From Phaeoceros laevis (lineage: Eukaryota > Anthocerotophyta > Anthocerotopsida > Notothyladales), in the NCBI GenBank assembly GCA_049999765.1, contig JBNGIQ010006875.1:1-46909 (forward strand): 46,909 bases of DNA, written 5' to 3'. The stretch's first letter is position 1. Every line of letters begins with the position of its first letter. Under the pieces are notes generated by a model. That model was not told the origin of the DNA, made no database searches, and saw only the letters and a list, made by a program, of their open reading frames with translations. A program made the position numbers and the translations under genes. Positions 1-10,515 of the stretch are shown here, piece after piece.

Positions 1-231
1 TGGTAACACATGCTGGCATTGCAAGTTTGTAAGATGGCAGAGTCCTTCTTTAGTTCAAGGGCAAGCCCTTTCTATAGGCAAATGTCACAAGTACCCACCA
101 CTCCTTCTCGAGACATTGAAGCGGAGGTGGGGAAATGGAACTACAAGGTGTGGGCAGCTTGTAATGTGAATCTTCTGGCACCCATGAGCATTCAAACCTA
201 GCAGATTCTGCTCAGCCTCGCAGACAGTGAG

Positions 232-1161
232 ATGGATGAATGCAGGGAGCGAGCCCTCACTGGCAACCTCTTCTTGGCCAATCCTGTGAAACTGGTTGCG
301 GGACCTTCAATGAAACATTTTGATGTCCCTTGCCTTTATCGCACACCCATAGCAGTCCGCTGTAAGGGTTCGATGCCAACGGGGCCACTCAAACGGAAGG
401 AGACGGAGGAGCATAACAAATTGTTCTGGAATTGGAACCGGCCGTTCGCCAAATGCATGTGCAAGGATTTGGGGCTGCCCAAGAACGATGACGAGGAGAA
501 ATGTGAGGCCAGCATCCTATGGTGGGATCACCTTGTGTACTTCATGGCTAACAACCTTGAAGTCTTCTACCATGAGGAAGAGACCCTTGCCCTCAAATGG
601 ATGGCGTTCGCTGTCTTTCTCTTGCTTCCTTCCAATCGGGAAATTTCCAAGGCACACATCAGTTTCCTGATCATCCGAGAGTGGATGCTCAAGGCGGGCA
701 AACAATTGGCCGACAATCCTGATCAGCCCTTGCTGGCAGATGAGGGTGAAGGGGCCGGGCTTCGTTACATTGAGAAATTACTCAAGCCTGCCTCCTTCTC
801 TGAGGAGGCATACAAAAAGGAGCGACTACAGACCACCGCCCGAAAACCTAACTACAAGAAGGGCAAGGATGGAGGAAGGGTGCAGGCGCAACGGGGAAGA
901 GGCAAGCACTCTCTTGCCCCATACAAAGGCAGAGGCCGTGGCAATTTCTTCACACCACGAAGGCAGAATGCTCCTCCGCCTGCTGCTTTCAAAATGCCCT
1001 CGGGACGCGGGGCAGCTGGTGCATCTACATCCGGGACAACGTCCTCGGCTGTTACTGAGGAGGGGAACACTTTTGGGCAGGCTGACACGGTCACCTCCAT
1101 CAGAACTGTATCTCGTTATAACTCTACACTTGGTGGTAGGAACTTGGAATTCGAGTGGTAG
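232..1161 (+). CDS. gag-like ORF1 of a retroelement
   Basis: An uninterrupted 309-residue ORF. The first ~200 residues have a mixed, globular-looking composition with several Trp residues (FWNWNRP, ILWWDHL). The region from about residue 205 to 270 is rich in Lys, Arg and Gly (RGRGKH, KGRGRGN), like the nucleic-acid-binding tail of gag-type or ORF1 proteins. No CCHC zinc knuckle is seen. It lies 30 bases upstream of a broken reverse-transcriptase-like ORF on the same strand, which supports an ORF1 role in the same element. The function is inferred from composition and context; I do not recognise a named domain. The alternative is a host gene of unknown function. Confidence 0.5.
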   Translation: MDECRERALTGNLFLANPVKLVAGPSMKHFDVPCLYRTPIAVRCKGSMPTGPLKRKETEEHNKLFWNWNRPFAKCMCKDLGLPKNDDEEKCEASILWWDHLVYFMANNLEVFYHEEETLALKWMAFAVFLLLPSNREISKAHISFLIIREWMLKAGKQLADNPDQPLLADEGEGAGLRYIEKLLKPASFSEEAYKKERLQTTARKPNYKKGKDGGRVQAQRGRGKHSLAPYKGRGRGNFFTPRRQNAPPPAAFKMPSGRGAAGASTSGTTSSAVTEEGNTFGQADTVTSIRTVSRYNSTLGGRNLEFEW

Positions 1162-1191
1162 AATTGATCTATAGCTCACAATTTTGTCGTT

Positions 1192-2290
1192 TTGATAGCA
1201 GAGGGCGTAGCATCTGATGTTGAGATGCATATAGAAGCAGACGAGCACGTGCCTGCTCGGTTTTTGTCAACAGACGTAAGGGGTAGCCTCTGCCTAGAAT
1301 CCAACAAGCGAAGGGATACCACGGGATTCATACATATACTATATGAAAATCGGGCCCTTGAGTGGATCCCGATTAAGCAGCTTTTTTGTGATGTGTTCCA
1401 GTCTGAATGTGAAGAGCTACAGAAGGATGTTAGTAATCTGATGTTTGGATGGACTTACCATAGGAATCTTCTGTCGATGGTCTACAAACCAAAATTTGTT
1501 TTCACTGGCTTTGATATACATGATCCTGTATGTATGAATACGTGTGTATGCATGAATGCCAAGAGGTTCTTCCAATTCCTGGACCCTGAGACTGCTAACC
1601 AGGGCACTAAGGGTGGCATTCATGTAGGACAATGGACACTAGCATCATACGACATGCTGGTTTGAGAAGTGCTATCGCCAAAGGACTGAACCACATTCCC
1701 CTCAAACCTTTGTCCATTGCTGATGCTGTTGCAGTTTTAGAAGAGGCACTTGCTGATGTAATCAAATTTCTGCGGAGTAGAAAGCATGAATTTTCTGATG
1801 AGTGGGTGGAGCAATTGTCTGCAGAATTTTCACAGCTAGCCCGGACAAGGCTCTCTGCCGCATGGAGAAGGAATAAAGCTAGGCAAACATACCAACCCTA
1901 CATTTTCGATTTGCCTGAAGTCAATGATGAGTTGAATTGGTTAATGCAACATTTATACATTGCTGGCTTAGACAAAGCTGCAAATACTCCTTGCTTTTTG
2001 TGTATTGCTTTGATCAGGAACCAAGCTTTGAGCAGGCTGTCAAGTAATGATTTCATTAAGTGCCCTACTAATGTTCATGATCTTCTGCTAGACTTGCAGA
2101 AATAGGTAATTGACCTTCTACCGGAAATCAGCAACAATCCAGAAGCGGGACTGCCATACATGATGGCTACCTACAAGCAACATCGCAAAAAATATAGGTG
2201 GCTCACCAATGCCCATGATTGCATCTTTTCAATGATAGCCGATTTGCTAACAATTGCCACAAATGCTCTAATACCACTGTCCAGATGTCA
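1192..2290 (+). pseudogene. Broken reverse-transcriptase-like ORF (N-terminal part)
   Basis: Two overlapping frames (1192-1665 and 1632-2105) read as one protein if a frameshift near 1650 is allowed: GQWTLASYDML in the first, then GLRSAIAKGLNHIPLKP in the second. The second frame reaches TAG at 2103-2105 and continues in the same frame for ~60 codons with LPYMMATYKQH and YRWLTNAHD, so the stop is a nonsense change. The pattern (GLNHIPLKP, then GLDKAAN, then PYMMATYKxHxxKYRWLTNA) is that of an RT-like family I associate with charophyte and algal repeats, resembling the fingers region of Penelope or non-LTR enzymes. No catalytic YxDD palm follows; similarity ends near 2290, where a different element begins. 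It is a dead, 3'-truncated copy. The class assignment is tentative. Confidence 0.5.
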
Positions 2291-2329
2291 TCCTCTTCCT
2301 GCTTGTGATGCACAAACAAACCAAGTTGC

Positions 2330-2659
2330 TTGACTTTCGCAGGAGTGAGAAAATTAGCAGCGAAGGGACCACGGATGAAAACCATTCGCAAAGTTCGCGA
2401 TGTTCCTATCACACTAGGCAAGTGGAATGGTTGCCTTAATTTTGCAATTGCAGACCTAGATCATTACGATATGATTTTAGGCATGACAGGACTGAGAACT
2501 CTTAAAGTGGTGGTGGATCCTGAGGATAGAAAACTTAGGTTCAAAGATACCAAGCTGGGTGAGGTGTCTTGCACTGCTAAGGCCGCTCACAAAGCTTTAT
2601 CCACTGTTCAAATTTTGGACAGTCACACAGCTCAAGCGATGCTTGAGGAAGAAGAATAA
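2330..2659 (+). pseudogene. Retropepsin-like fragment of an LTR retrotransposon
   Basis: The stretch FAIADLDHYDMILGMTGLRT near residues 37-56 matches the C-terminal half of Ty3/gypsy-type aspartic proteases, where a D-x-Y-D-x-[IV]-L-G-M-x-W-L pattern is usual. The catalytic DSG/DTG loop, expected 60-80 residues upstream, is not present in any frame, so the N-terminal half is lost. The frame ends in an acidic EEEE tail that overlaps a 43-bp tandem repeat. No reverse transcriptase or integrase follows before the probable LTR at about 3057, so the element has an internal deletion. Confidence 0.5.
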
Positions 2660-2782
2660 AGTGCAGCTATTGGACAAGCTAGCACCACAGTTTTGAAAAT
2701 AAAGTGCAGCTATTGGACAAGCTAGCACCACAGTTTTGAAAATAAAGTGCAGCTGTTGGACAAGCTAGCACCACAGATTTGC
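2655..2782 (+). repeat. 43-bp tandem repeat, 3 copies
   Basis: Three copies begin at 2655, 2698 and 2741 with AATAAAGTGCAGCT. The first two are identical over the unit; the third has one internal substitution and diverges at its end. The array starts inside the stop region of the protease fragment. Confidence 0.9.
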
Positions 2783-2907
2783 ATAACGACATCCTGAGAC
2801 TGATGGTCAGTCAGGAGAAATATCTAGAGGAATATTTACAGCATTATGTTCAACATGATGTCCAACCTCCTCAACTATGTATAAACATACATACATGATA
2901 TGAAGGA

Positions 2908-3041
2908 TCTACACAAGATAGGAATGGAGTATATCCTTTCCAAGTACCAAGGTCTTTGCTGAGGATAGCGAATTCTACACAAGATAGGAATGGAGTTTAT
3001 CCTTTCCAAATACTAAGGTCTTCGCTGAGGACAGCGAATTC
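2908..3041 (+). repeat. 66-bp direct repeat, 2 copies
   Basis: The unit starting TCTACACAAGATAGGAATGG occurs at 2908 and 2974, with a few substitutions between copies. It lies just upstream of a purine-rich tract, in the position of the 3' untranslated region of an LTR element. Confidence 0.85.
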
Positions 3042-3056
3042 TAATTGGTAGGGGAG

Positions 3057-3610
3057 TCTGTAAAGGACTTACCTGTGAGATAACTAGGTAGTTACCTGAA
3101 GTAACTAGTATGTTATTTGATATCTAGCTCTAGGGCTAGGTGTCACATATTGATAGGTTGGAATATGGGCATGAATTGAGTGCAGACCTAAGTTTAGGTA
3201 TGGGACCTAAGTTTAGCTTTGGCTCTGAAGCTCTGTCTTGAAAGATTCCATTGTAGGCAAGAGCTTGAGTTGGCAACTGCTTGAAGCTCATGAGATTGAG
3301 TATGGCAGATGCCTGGAGCTCTGGAGGCTCTTTGCTTGTAACCTTGATATATAAAGAAAGGGCTGGCCCCAGCAGGGGACAGCAAGTCCATCTACGCTGT
3401 AGCAGCTCTAGGCGGGACTTGGGGTCCTAATGTTGTGTCTTTGTGTGCTGTAGCAGCTCTAGGCGGGACTTGGGGTCCTAATGTTGTGTCTTTGTGTNNN
3501 NNNNNNNTAGCAGCTCTAGGCGGGACTTGGGGTCCTAATGTTGTGTCTTTGTGTGCAATTGTGCTAACCATATGAAGACAGATCTAGGGGTAAATCCTCT
3601 TTAACCGAGA
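3057..3610 (+). mobile_element. Probable LTR (polypurine tract, TATA box, repeated R-like segment)
   Basis: A short purine-rich tract (TAGGGGAG, 3049-3056) is followed by about 290 bases and then TATATAAA at 3348-3355, as in an LTR U3 with its promoter. Downstream is a tandemly repeated segment containing a 10-N gap. The orientation agrees with the protease fragment upstream. The 3' boundary near GTGTCACA at about 3610 is a guess, and no matching 5' LTR is visible. Confidence 0.35.
3396..3556 (+). repeat. 51-bp tandem repeat, 3 copies, interrupted by a gap
   Basis: TAGCAGCTCTAGGCGGGACT occurs at 3400, 3451 and 3508. The first two are exactly 51 bases apart. Ten Ns at 3498-3507 sit at the third junction and displace it by six bases, so the gap length is nominal and the array was probably collapsed by the assembler. 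Confidence 0.9.
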
Positions 3611-4145
3611 TGTGTCACAAGTTGGGCAAGGGATAAGAGATCCTTTGCGCGAAAAAATAAGTCAATTACATGGTCGCGGGTATTGCCATAAAAGTGCTTC
3701 AAACCTTTATCACATGTATTCGTATGAATCCCCTAATACAAACTCGGCACAAACAAAAACTACACTCGATATACAAAACCATTACATCGCCATGACGTTC
3801 CACAGCAATAAACACACAGCGAAGCCGTCTTCCAAAATGAGCAATACCAGCATTCAGGGGGCCAATCTCATTGTCAGCCAGAATACCCCGTCGAAGGCTG
3901 GGCTGCGACCTACGCAACCGCTCTTGATCACCCTTCACAAACTTCGGGGAGTTGCTTGTACATCCACTATACTTCACACTTCTTAGTTTGTCAGCCTGCG
4001 CCCCCCGCTGAAGAACAGCTCCGTAACATGGCAAGTTGAAAATCCAATTTCCCTTTCTACATGCGCCAACAACCGCCCATAATCATCACTCCAACACTAT
4101 GTCCTCGCTATGTACATACCTGGAAAAACCTAACATTGGCATTTC

Positions 4146-5535
4146 TCATACGCTGGAGCGCTTCGCAGAAACAATCGTCAGCACCATGACCGCGAGTACC
4201 ATGCACAACTTAATGGTTCTGTCAAAGGAATCCCCATCCTTCTCCGCGAAAACCTTGGAATCTGCAAACTCGAACGCTCCGTTTATCATCTCGATTAACC
4301 CCTCCATCAACTGCGAGAAAGCCTTCTTCGTGCGATCCACAACTCTAGCGTACAAACTTGAGTTCCCACTTGGTGCACTTTCATCGTGCTCGCTGCTCGA
4401 TTCGCTGGCTGGAACTGCTGTATAGTATCCCCACGCAGCTAGAATTGGTGCAGGCACAAGATCACAAGCCAAAGCAGATCCTTTGCAGCTATGACCAAAG
4501 CCAACACGTGTCAGCTAACCTTGGGTTTCCTGAAGTCTACGCCTAAACTCTTGAACTTCCTCGTTCCTCCAAACGGCGTCCCACACTGCCTTGTCAGTTG
4601 CCAGCGATCGTACTATGCCCTGGTTCATCATCCAAACATGCCATGCGCAGTTGAACCACCGGAATCCAAATCTTAGCGACCTAGTCCTCTCCACCTAAGG
4701 GAAGCAAAACCAATAGGGTGGCGTTGGCTTCAGTCCATAGACCGTGAACCTGACCTGAACACCGGGATTGTGCTGAAACAACTGGAGAGCCTCGGTGACG
4801 GCACTTCGTCCACCAGCCCGAACATGCCGGCGCTTGCTGTAGAGAGTAGGGGGCTCATCCCAAGGAATGACGACTTGTGGTGTGGCTTCGCCTATCTGCA
4901 CATCATCAGGGATCGAAAAATCTCGATCTGACACCTCGATCCTTTCGTCATTCCCGACGGATGCCGAGCTCGAGCTGTAGCCTGGAACCAACCCACTGCG
5001 CAAGAACAGATTAACACACGAATACAGAGGCAACCATGCTCAGAGGACATATACTCCAGCTATACAGTGATCATAGCCATGCTATAGGTCAAGAGGAGCT
5101 AGAACGAAGCGATTAGCACAGCGTATCCCGACTAACAAAACCCTAGGTAGACACGGCCCTAGGAATGCGACTGGCTCATGAAGCGCAAGAGAAGGGTGGA
5201 GCCAAGTACAGCCGGATGGCATTCTGAAGGTCAAAGGAGGCCTCGTCCACCTCCTGCGCAGTAGGGGCGGAGCCGAAGACTAAGTGCTGGCTGCGCTCCT
5301 GCTCCTCCAGAAGCTCCCAGTCGTCCGCATCCCAACCCGCGGAATGAGAGGGGGCATGAAGAAGAGGGGGAGGAACCTGGTGCCTTTGGCAGAGGCAAGG
5401 GGCCGCGGACGCTGACGCAGCACGAGACGGGGCGGTGCAAATACTACAAATTGCGGAAGAGGAGGAGGGATGGTTAACGCTTGCCACGGCTGCAGCGCGA
5501 GCCATGCCGCGAAACACCATCGCCCCCCCGCCCAT
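4146..5535 (-). CDS. Conserved plant protein of unknown function with C-terminal membrane anchor (4 exons)
   Basis: Exons 5535-5210, 4995-4755, 4619-4520 and 4417-4146 join in phase through GT-AG introns to give 312 residues. The first ~60 residues are rich in Ala, Ser and Pro, as in an organelle-targeting or disordered leader. Then come DADDWELLEEQE and FGSAPTAQEVDEA, then exon 2 with VIPWDEPPTLYSKRR, then DKAVWDAVWRNEEVQEFR in exon 3, and a last exon with an amphipathic stretch and a hydrophobic helix (LCMVLAVMVLTIVSA) just before the stop. I recall the order FG-x-[AS]-P-T, VWDAV-x-x-NE-x-V and a C-terminal helix from an uncharacterised land-plant family. No enzymatic motif is seen. It lies 221 bases downstream of the CRR1 stop on the same strand. 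Confidence 0.8.
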
Positions 5536-5756
5536 GGCTCCGCTCTACACCGACGCCTGCTGCTGTCGGCTGCGACGATACAAAAGCTTCCACTTCGTCC
5601 CTGGCTCGAGGTTGAGGCATCAAAGGGAAAGACGACCGAAGTAGGAAACAAGGGTTAGCGGTCCTTTTATCCAGCACGTAATAAAAACCAGTCTGACCGG
5701 TTGCACAGGTCACACTGTCGTGATCCCTTACAAGTTAGACGTTCGGGTGGTCAAAG

Positions 5757-7101
5757 TCACATCACCTTGTCCAAACCATAAACCAGAGATTTGAGCTGCA
5801 CCACCCTGCGGATGGCCAACAACAAGCCCGGCATCAAAGCCCGCAGATCGGTGACATCGTGTCGGAAAGAGAGCACCTCTCCGGGCCCGGAAAACCTCGC
5901 GTCTAAGCTGGAGAGCAGCCCAGGGAGCACCAAGCTGTGCACACGCACGCCGTCTCCTACCACCTCTCCTCGAGATGGCCACACTGCCGAGCAGTTCGCC
6001 TGGTTGTAAATTCGGCCCAGTCCTGAAAGGCTGTTCGCGAGCTCCCTGGCTTCATCAGATGGAAAGCATGTCGGTTTACTCGCCGACTCCACAATCTCCA
6101 AGTGCTTGTATCTGAAGGCAGCGGATGCAGCCGCCTGCTGAACAAGCAAGGCTCCTATGGAAAGGGTGGGAGCGATTATGCAGCCTGGAAGCACCAACAT
6201 ACCGGGGGAGAGAGGGAGGAAGCCAGGAACCGCATGAGTTGCTGAGCATCAGCGACATTAAGCACGCATTGCATTTGCAACTCTGCGGGGGGGAGCCATG
6301 CAGGCAGACTACCTGACCTGTGCTCGCCTTATCGCAGAACGTAGACAGAGCAGAGACGACGCCTTGGTCCAGGCCGGGGACTGCGACCACGCTCCGCAAT
6401 CCGAAGGCAGCGGCCTGCCGCACATTGTCGTACACGGCATCGGGATGCGAGAAATCCACCATCACTCCGCTGGAGGTGGATTGCGACAACGAGCCTAGCA
6501 CCATCACCAGGTCGTTGAGGACAGGGATCTCCAGCGGCTCCTGCAGGCCTGCAACTGTGCCGGCATCCTGCCCTACGCAGGTGCTGTCCACTGCTCCAGC
6601 TACTTCCATTCCCCGAGTCGTGCCGATAGCCGCCACTGCAGCCATGCCGAGCTCCTTCCCGGCGCCATTCACAACCACCTTGATCACGCCGCGCTGCGGC
6701 CGCTGCGCGGTGGCACCGCCACTGCACCTGATGCGCCAGCTTGGCTGGGGAAGCAGGGAAGGGGGAACGCCACCCCTACCTGTTCGGCTCTTCACCTGCA
6801 GGCTCCCTCCAGGTAATTTCCTCACCTGGTGCTGGTCTCCTGCCATACCGCGGCACATTCCGACCGGTTCCTCCATCAACACCATCGACATTGGCAAATG
6901 CTCGGTACCAGCTCGTGCCTGCTGTCCACCTGCCGGTTGGTCGAACCCTGGATCCTGGGTGTACGTTGATGATGAAATTCGAAGGATGGGTTCACATCTC
7001 ACCCCGAACCTCCGAGGCCCGCCTCGGCCACCGGGCCCAGCCCGCCCGTCCCGGTCCCCACCGTTACACCGGCACGGCCCGTTCCTACCCCACCGTCCCA
7101 A
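5757..7101 (-). CDS. CRR1: CRR1, DapB-like chloroplast protein required for NDH complex assembly (2 exons)
   Basis: Exons 7101-6318 and 6184-5757 join in phase (..KASTG/CIIAPTLSIG..) to 403 residues. From about residue 139 it matches the dihydrodipicolinate-reductase-like plant protein CRR1: nucleotide-binding start KVVVNGAGKELG, MEVAGAVD, EIPVLNDLVMVLGS, VMVDFSHPDAVY, AFGLRSVVAVPG, then IIAPTLSIGALLVQQAA, GDGVRVHSLVLPGLLSS, FRHDVTDLRALMPGLLLAIR. In Arabidopsis CRR1 is a stromal protein needed to assemble NDH subcomplex A, not a lysine-pathway enzyme. The first ~135 residues are Gly/Arg-rich and longer than a usual transit peptide. An alternative start at Met71 (6891) would be closer to typical length, or an upstream intron is missed. 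The body is intact. Confidence 0.9.
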
Positions 7102-7909
7102 CCACTTGACCCCATGGATGATGATGCCACATGCTTGCCTTGGCCACCATTGCTTTATAAAGAAACTAGTTGGGGTGGCATCATAGCCTGAGCCTGAGTT
7201 AGCTTTCGAACAGCCTATTGTAACGTGTTAACGCCACTATTGACAAGCTTAAGACTTCCATGGGCTGGCTTCCAGCAGAATTTACAAGTGGCTTCCGAGA
7301 AGCCTAAAGTTACAAGTGGCCTTAAAGTACTACCCTCGGCCCCTGTCTACAAGTCCTAGATCTAGAGCCACATCCTCTTAGTTGTCACTCTTAATTTGGG
7401 CATGCACCTGCTTGTCTTGAGCAAGAGCTTGTACATCTACAGTTGCACGTGCCTATAGGAGGGCACACCTATGTAACAGAAGTTACGCCTTCCTCTTTCA
7501 TATGTTGTATCTATAGACTAAGGGCATGTCTGACCCATCCCTGTGGAGGGTGTATCCCTGCTCTAATTTCAAAAGGTAACATTATATTCAATCAGAGTAA
7601 TAAAAAACCAACTACAAAGCATCACCAGTCGTCAGGATGACTCTGGACGAGGGCTCTGGCTCTGTAAACAAATACCTTCGCTATCATGGAACCTTACAAA
7701 ACAATTGCCTAGACACATTTGTCTATCCCGGCACCCTACACATACCATATTGGTCCTAATTTTGCAGCCGTCTATATGACAACGCTTTCTTCTATGTCTC
7801 CTGGTACTGTAATGACACTTCTCCAGGTCGGCATTTGCAACTGGGACAGTTAGGCTCTCTTCCCCGTTTGTTGCCCGGGTTCCTCTTGTCGTCGTAGTTG
7901 GGCTCCCTT
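7102..7909. other. Intergenic stretch, nothing recognised
   Basis: Upstream of the CRR1 start. Only short unsupported ORFs occur on either strand. A promoter for CRR1 would be expected near 7100-7400, but no clear TATA box or element stands out. Confidence 0.5.
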
Positions 7910-8064
7910 CCTGTCCATGTTACTACATTCTTTGTGTCCATGCTGTCAAAAACCTGGCGTGCATCTTCCAGCTCACCACATTTTGCATACATGTCTACCA
8001 AGCAGGTGCCCACCACTACATCATCCAGCAAACCTCCTTTGACAATCCTTGAGTGCAGCTCCAA
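7910..8064 (-). pseudogene. PPR-repeat gene fragment
   Basis: About 50 residues match PLS-type pentatricopeptide proteins: ELHSRIVKGGLLDDVVVGT, LVDMYAKCGELEDARQVFD, NVVTWTG. The [ND]MYAKCG and A[RE]xVFDxM patterns are diagnostic of the plant PPR family that acts in organelle RNA processing. Similarity stops sharply at VVTWTG, where a functional gene would continue with further repeats, and nothing PPR-like lies upstream. This is a transposed or decayed scrap. Imperfect AAATTAACACC(A)CC direct repeats lie just upstream (about 8088-8133). Confidence 0.8.
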
Positions 8065-8220
8065 CCGAAGCAGTTACTAATCGACACCAAATTAACACCA
8101 CCCCAACTTGACACCCAAATTAACACCCCAACGCTCTTGTACAAGCGAGTCTATTCAAACCACGTGCCCCATGAGTGTTTGTGACCCCGACACACTCCTC
8201 CAATGCAACTTGGTGTAAGC

Positions 8221-8995
8221 CTATTTTGTGTTTAGCTCCAGGGACCACCCGTTGTCCAGAGCTATCCCAGCTGCAAGCTGGCCTACTAAGTTTGCATCAA
8301 AAGAAATCCCATCTAACATCTGTGTACCATTCTCTACGGCATGCACGAACCCTTGAAGTGTTTTGGCATTCCACGGCACTGTACCCTTATAATCGAATTT
8401 CAAAGACCTGCACAAATCATCAGAAACAGAAAAGTTCAGAAACAAAAGAACCATCCAGAACATGAACACACAACAATGCTTACTTCTCCATCATGTCCAC
8501 ATAGCCCTTGCCAAGAACTTCTCTCAAAATACGCAGACACTCCGTTGTTGCTGCCCGCACATTTCCGTTTCTCTTCCCAGTTCCCAGCCAGTACCTCAGT
8601 TCGCTATTCATGTCATCCTTCAGACAACATCTGTTCTGCACTCTCGAGTTTTTACTAACCTTATAACGAGCATGGACTTTGGTCACCTTCTTCACATTCC
8701 AATCACGCCCTTGTGTGCACTTGCTCCAATCGTGTAACATTTGTTTATTGGCAACCAAGCCATTTACATGACCTTTAAACAGTATACCCTCACTCTCAGC
8801 CAGCTCTTGCACAAGGGACTTAAACCTTTCTTCAACCATCCGTTCCACGATCCAGTCCAGATCTGCTGACAAACTGGCAGCATCGATCTCCTCCCCCAAA
8901 ATCTCTTGTTCGGTAACTGCGATTTCTTCTTCAACTTCTTCAGCAATGTTATGCTGTTTGGATGTCTTCATACTCTTTCCTGAATGTTCACACAA
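8221..8995 (-). CDS. Unrecognised two-exon gene
   Basis: Exon 8995-8484 has a good donor (GAGAA|GTAAGC). Exon 8407-8221 follows a pyrimidine-rich tract and GTGCAG. They join in phase to give up to 232 residues. The N-terminal part is acidic with helix-forming stretches (IAEEVEEEIAVTEQEIL, DLDWIVERMVEERFKSLVQ); the middle is basic; the C-terminal part reads KFDYKGTVPWNAKTLQGF and LAAGIALDNGWSLEL. CATTCAG just before codon 5 looks like a splice acceptor, so the true start may lie in an upstream exon; Met9 (MKTSK) is another candidate. I do not recognise the family. Good intron signals and the absence of stops support a real host gene over a repeat. Confidence 0.55.
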
Positions 8996-10515
8996 ATGAA
9001 ATCAGATCAAGGCTAAGCTACAGATATCGACCAATCAGACAAGGCGAGACTGAGCTACACCTGCTTGCGTGCTTGCGCCCTACTTGAGCACTGGTCTCTC
9101 GGAACCAGCCTTTCAACTCCTTGCAAGCGCCAGATATATGGAGCCTGAACGCAGATGAGATAATATCAGATGTCAAGGCTAAGGCTAAGCTAAGATCAAC
9201 GATTACAGCAGGTGAAGCGGTCTGTGTCGGAGAACACAGGCCACACGGACTTGCTAATCTTTCCGATTGACGAAGCCACTTCGGAGCGGATGGATAAACG
9301 AGAAGACATGACCCAACTCCACAAAGCTACAGCTTCAGTACGAGGCTTCAAGCTTACCGTGTGATTTCCTGTAAGCTGCTTACCTCACAGTTCTAATAAG
9401 ATGGTCCAAATATCAGGACTGACGGTTCTACGAAGCCCGGCGAACTTATTAGCAAACTTGGCTACGGTACACGTAGTGCACGCTCGGCACAACGTAAGTT
9501 ACCCTAATCTGAATGACTCTCAAGACCGCGAGCCTGGAACTTTATGATTTTGCTTGGCGAAAGACCCTTTTGTCTATTCTCAGAATGCAGCAACGTTGTA
9601 GGCATCAGAACGCGTGTCCTGCTGCAACTGCTGAACGACTTACCCGCGGTACTGGTGCTCAATTGAAACCTGGAGCTGCTTGCGAAGAGCGCTCACGACT
9701 AGTCACCTTCACTGTCCATGGTTCATGACTTCATCAATGTTCAGTTGATGTCATATTGATCATGGGCCTCTGTTCACAAGCACTGGCTAGCGGACTGTCT
9801 CTAGATCACCTGGGGAGACGGTTTGAACACCTGCAAAATCCTATGCCGCTTGCAAACAGAGTACAGAGGTTTCGTACAGAGACTTGCAAGAAAGATTGCT
9901 GACCAGTCGACTGACACAAGGTTTTGACTGAGTGAACTTGCAATTGGGAGCTGGCTCAAGGTATTTGGAAGGGAGCTCTAGATAAATGGCTGTGCGACTA
10001 GTCCTGATTGAGACTTATTCAGGCAGACATAAATTAGGAAAGGAGCCCCGGCCCGGTCCTGTCCTGGCTTCTGGACGGCAGTGGCGCCAGCCAGCCTCCT
10101 TCAACAGCTCGAAGTACTAGACACCAAAACTTCCAGATGAAATCTGACATGAACATGACTGAGCTGTGTCACCCGCCCGGCACTATAGTGACCTGTAAAG
10201 CAGTCTGACCCACTCGAAAGGCCTCCTGAAGGCGCCGCAACCGTCTTCCAGCCACTAATCGGTTTCCACCTGCCAGGAAAGCCAGGAGTGCTCAACGAGA
10301 GCTATAGATCTGCGCAGCAAGGGGTTTCCCTGGTCCACGGTCCAGCCGTTCTTGGAGTTGATGGTTGGAGACGGTTCTACAATTTCAAAATTGGATAAAT
10401 GAGTATCTCCCTTATTCGTTCATGCTCATGATCCACATTCTCCTCAAATCATTGGAGATTTTGCAAGAGATCAAACTCTTCTCTAGCCTACCTGAAATAA
10501 GGGAAACACCCACTA
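8996..10515. other. Intergenic stretch, nothing recognised
   Basis: Between the unknown gene and the 3' end of AUG3. There are no ORFs with family resemblance on either strand and no clear repeats. Part of it is probably 5' sequence of the upstream gene and the 3' UTR of AUG3. Confidence 0.5.

Noticed and set aside
3699-4034. Minus-strand frame of 111 codons downstream of the first plant gene
   Set aside because: It lies beyond the stop at 4146, has no recognisable motif and is probably 3' UTR.
5280-5651. Alternative long minus-strand frames over exon 1 of the 4146-5535 gene
   Set aside because: Only the frame from 5535 carries DADDWELLEEQE and joins in phase with exon 2.
5757-7101. Lysine-biosynthesis DapB
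   Set aside because: The motif order and plant-specific blocks match CRR1, not the enzymatic reductase.
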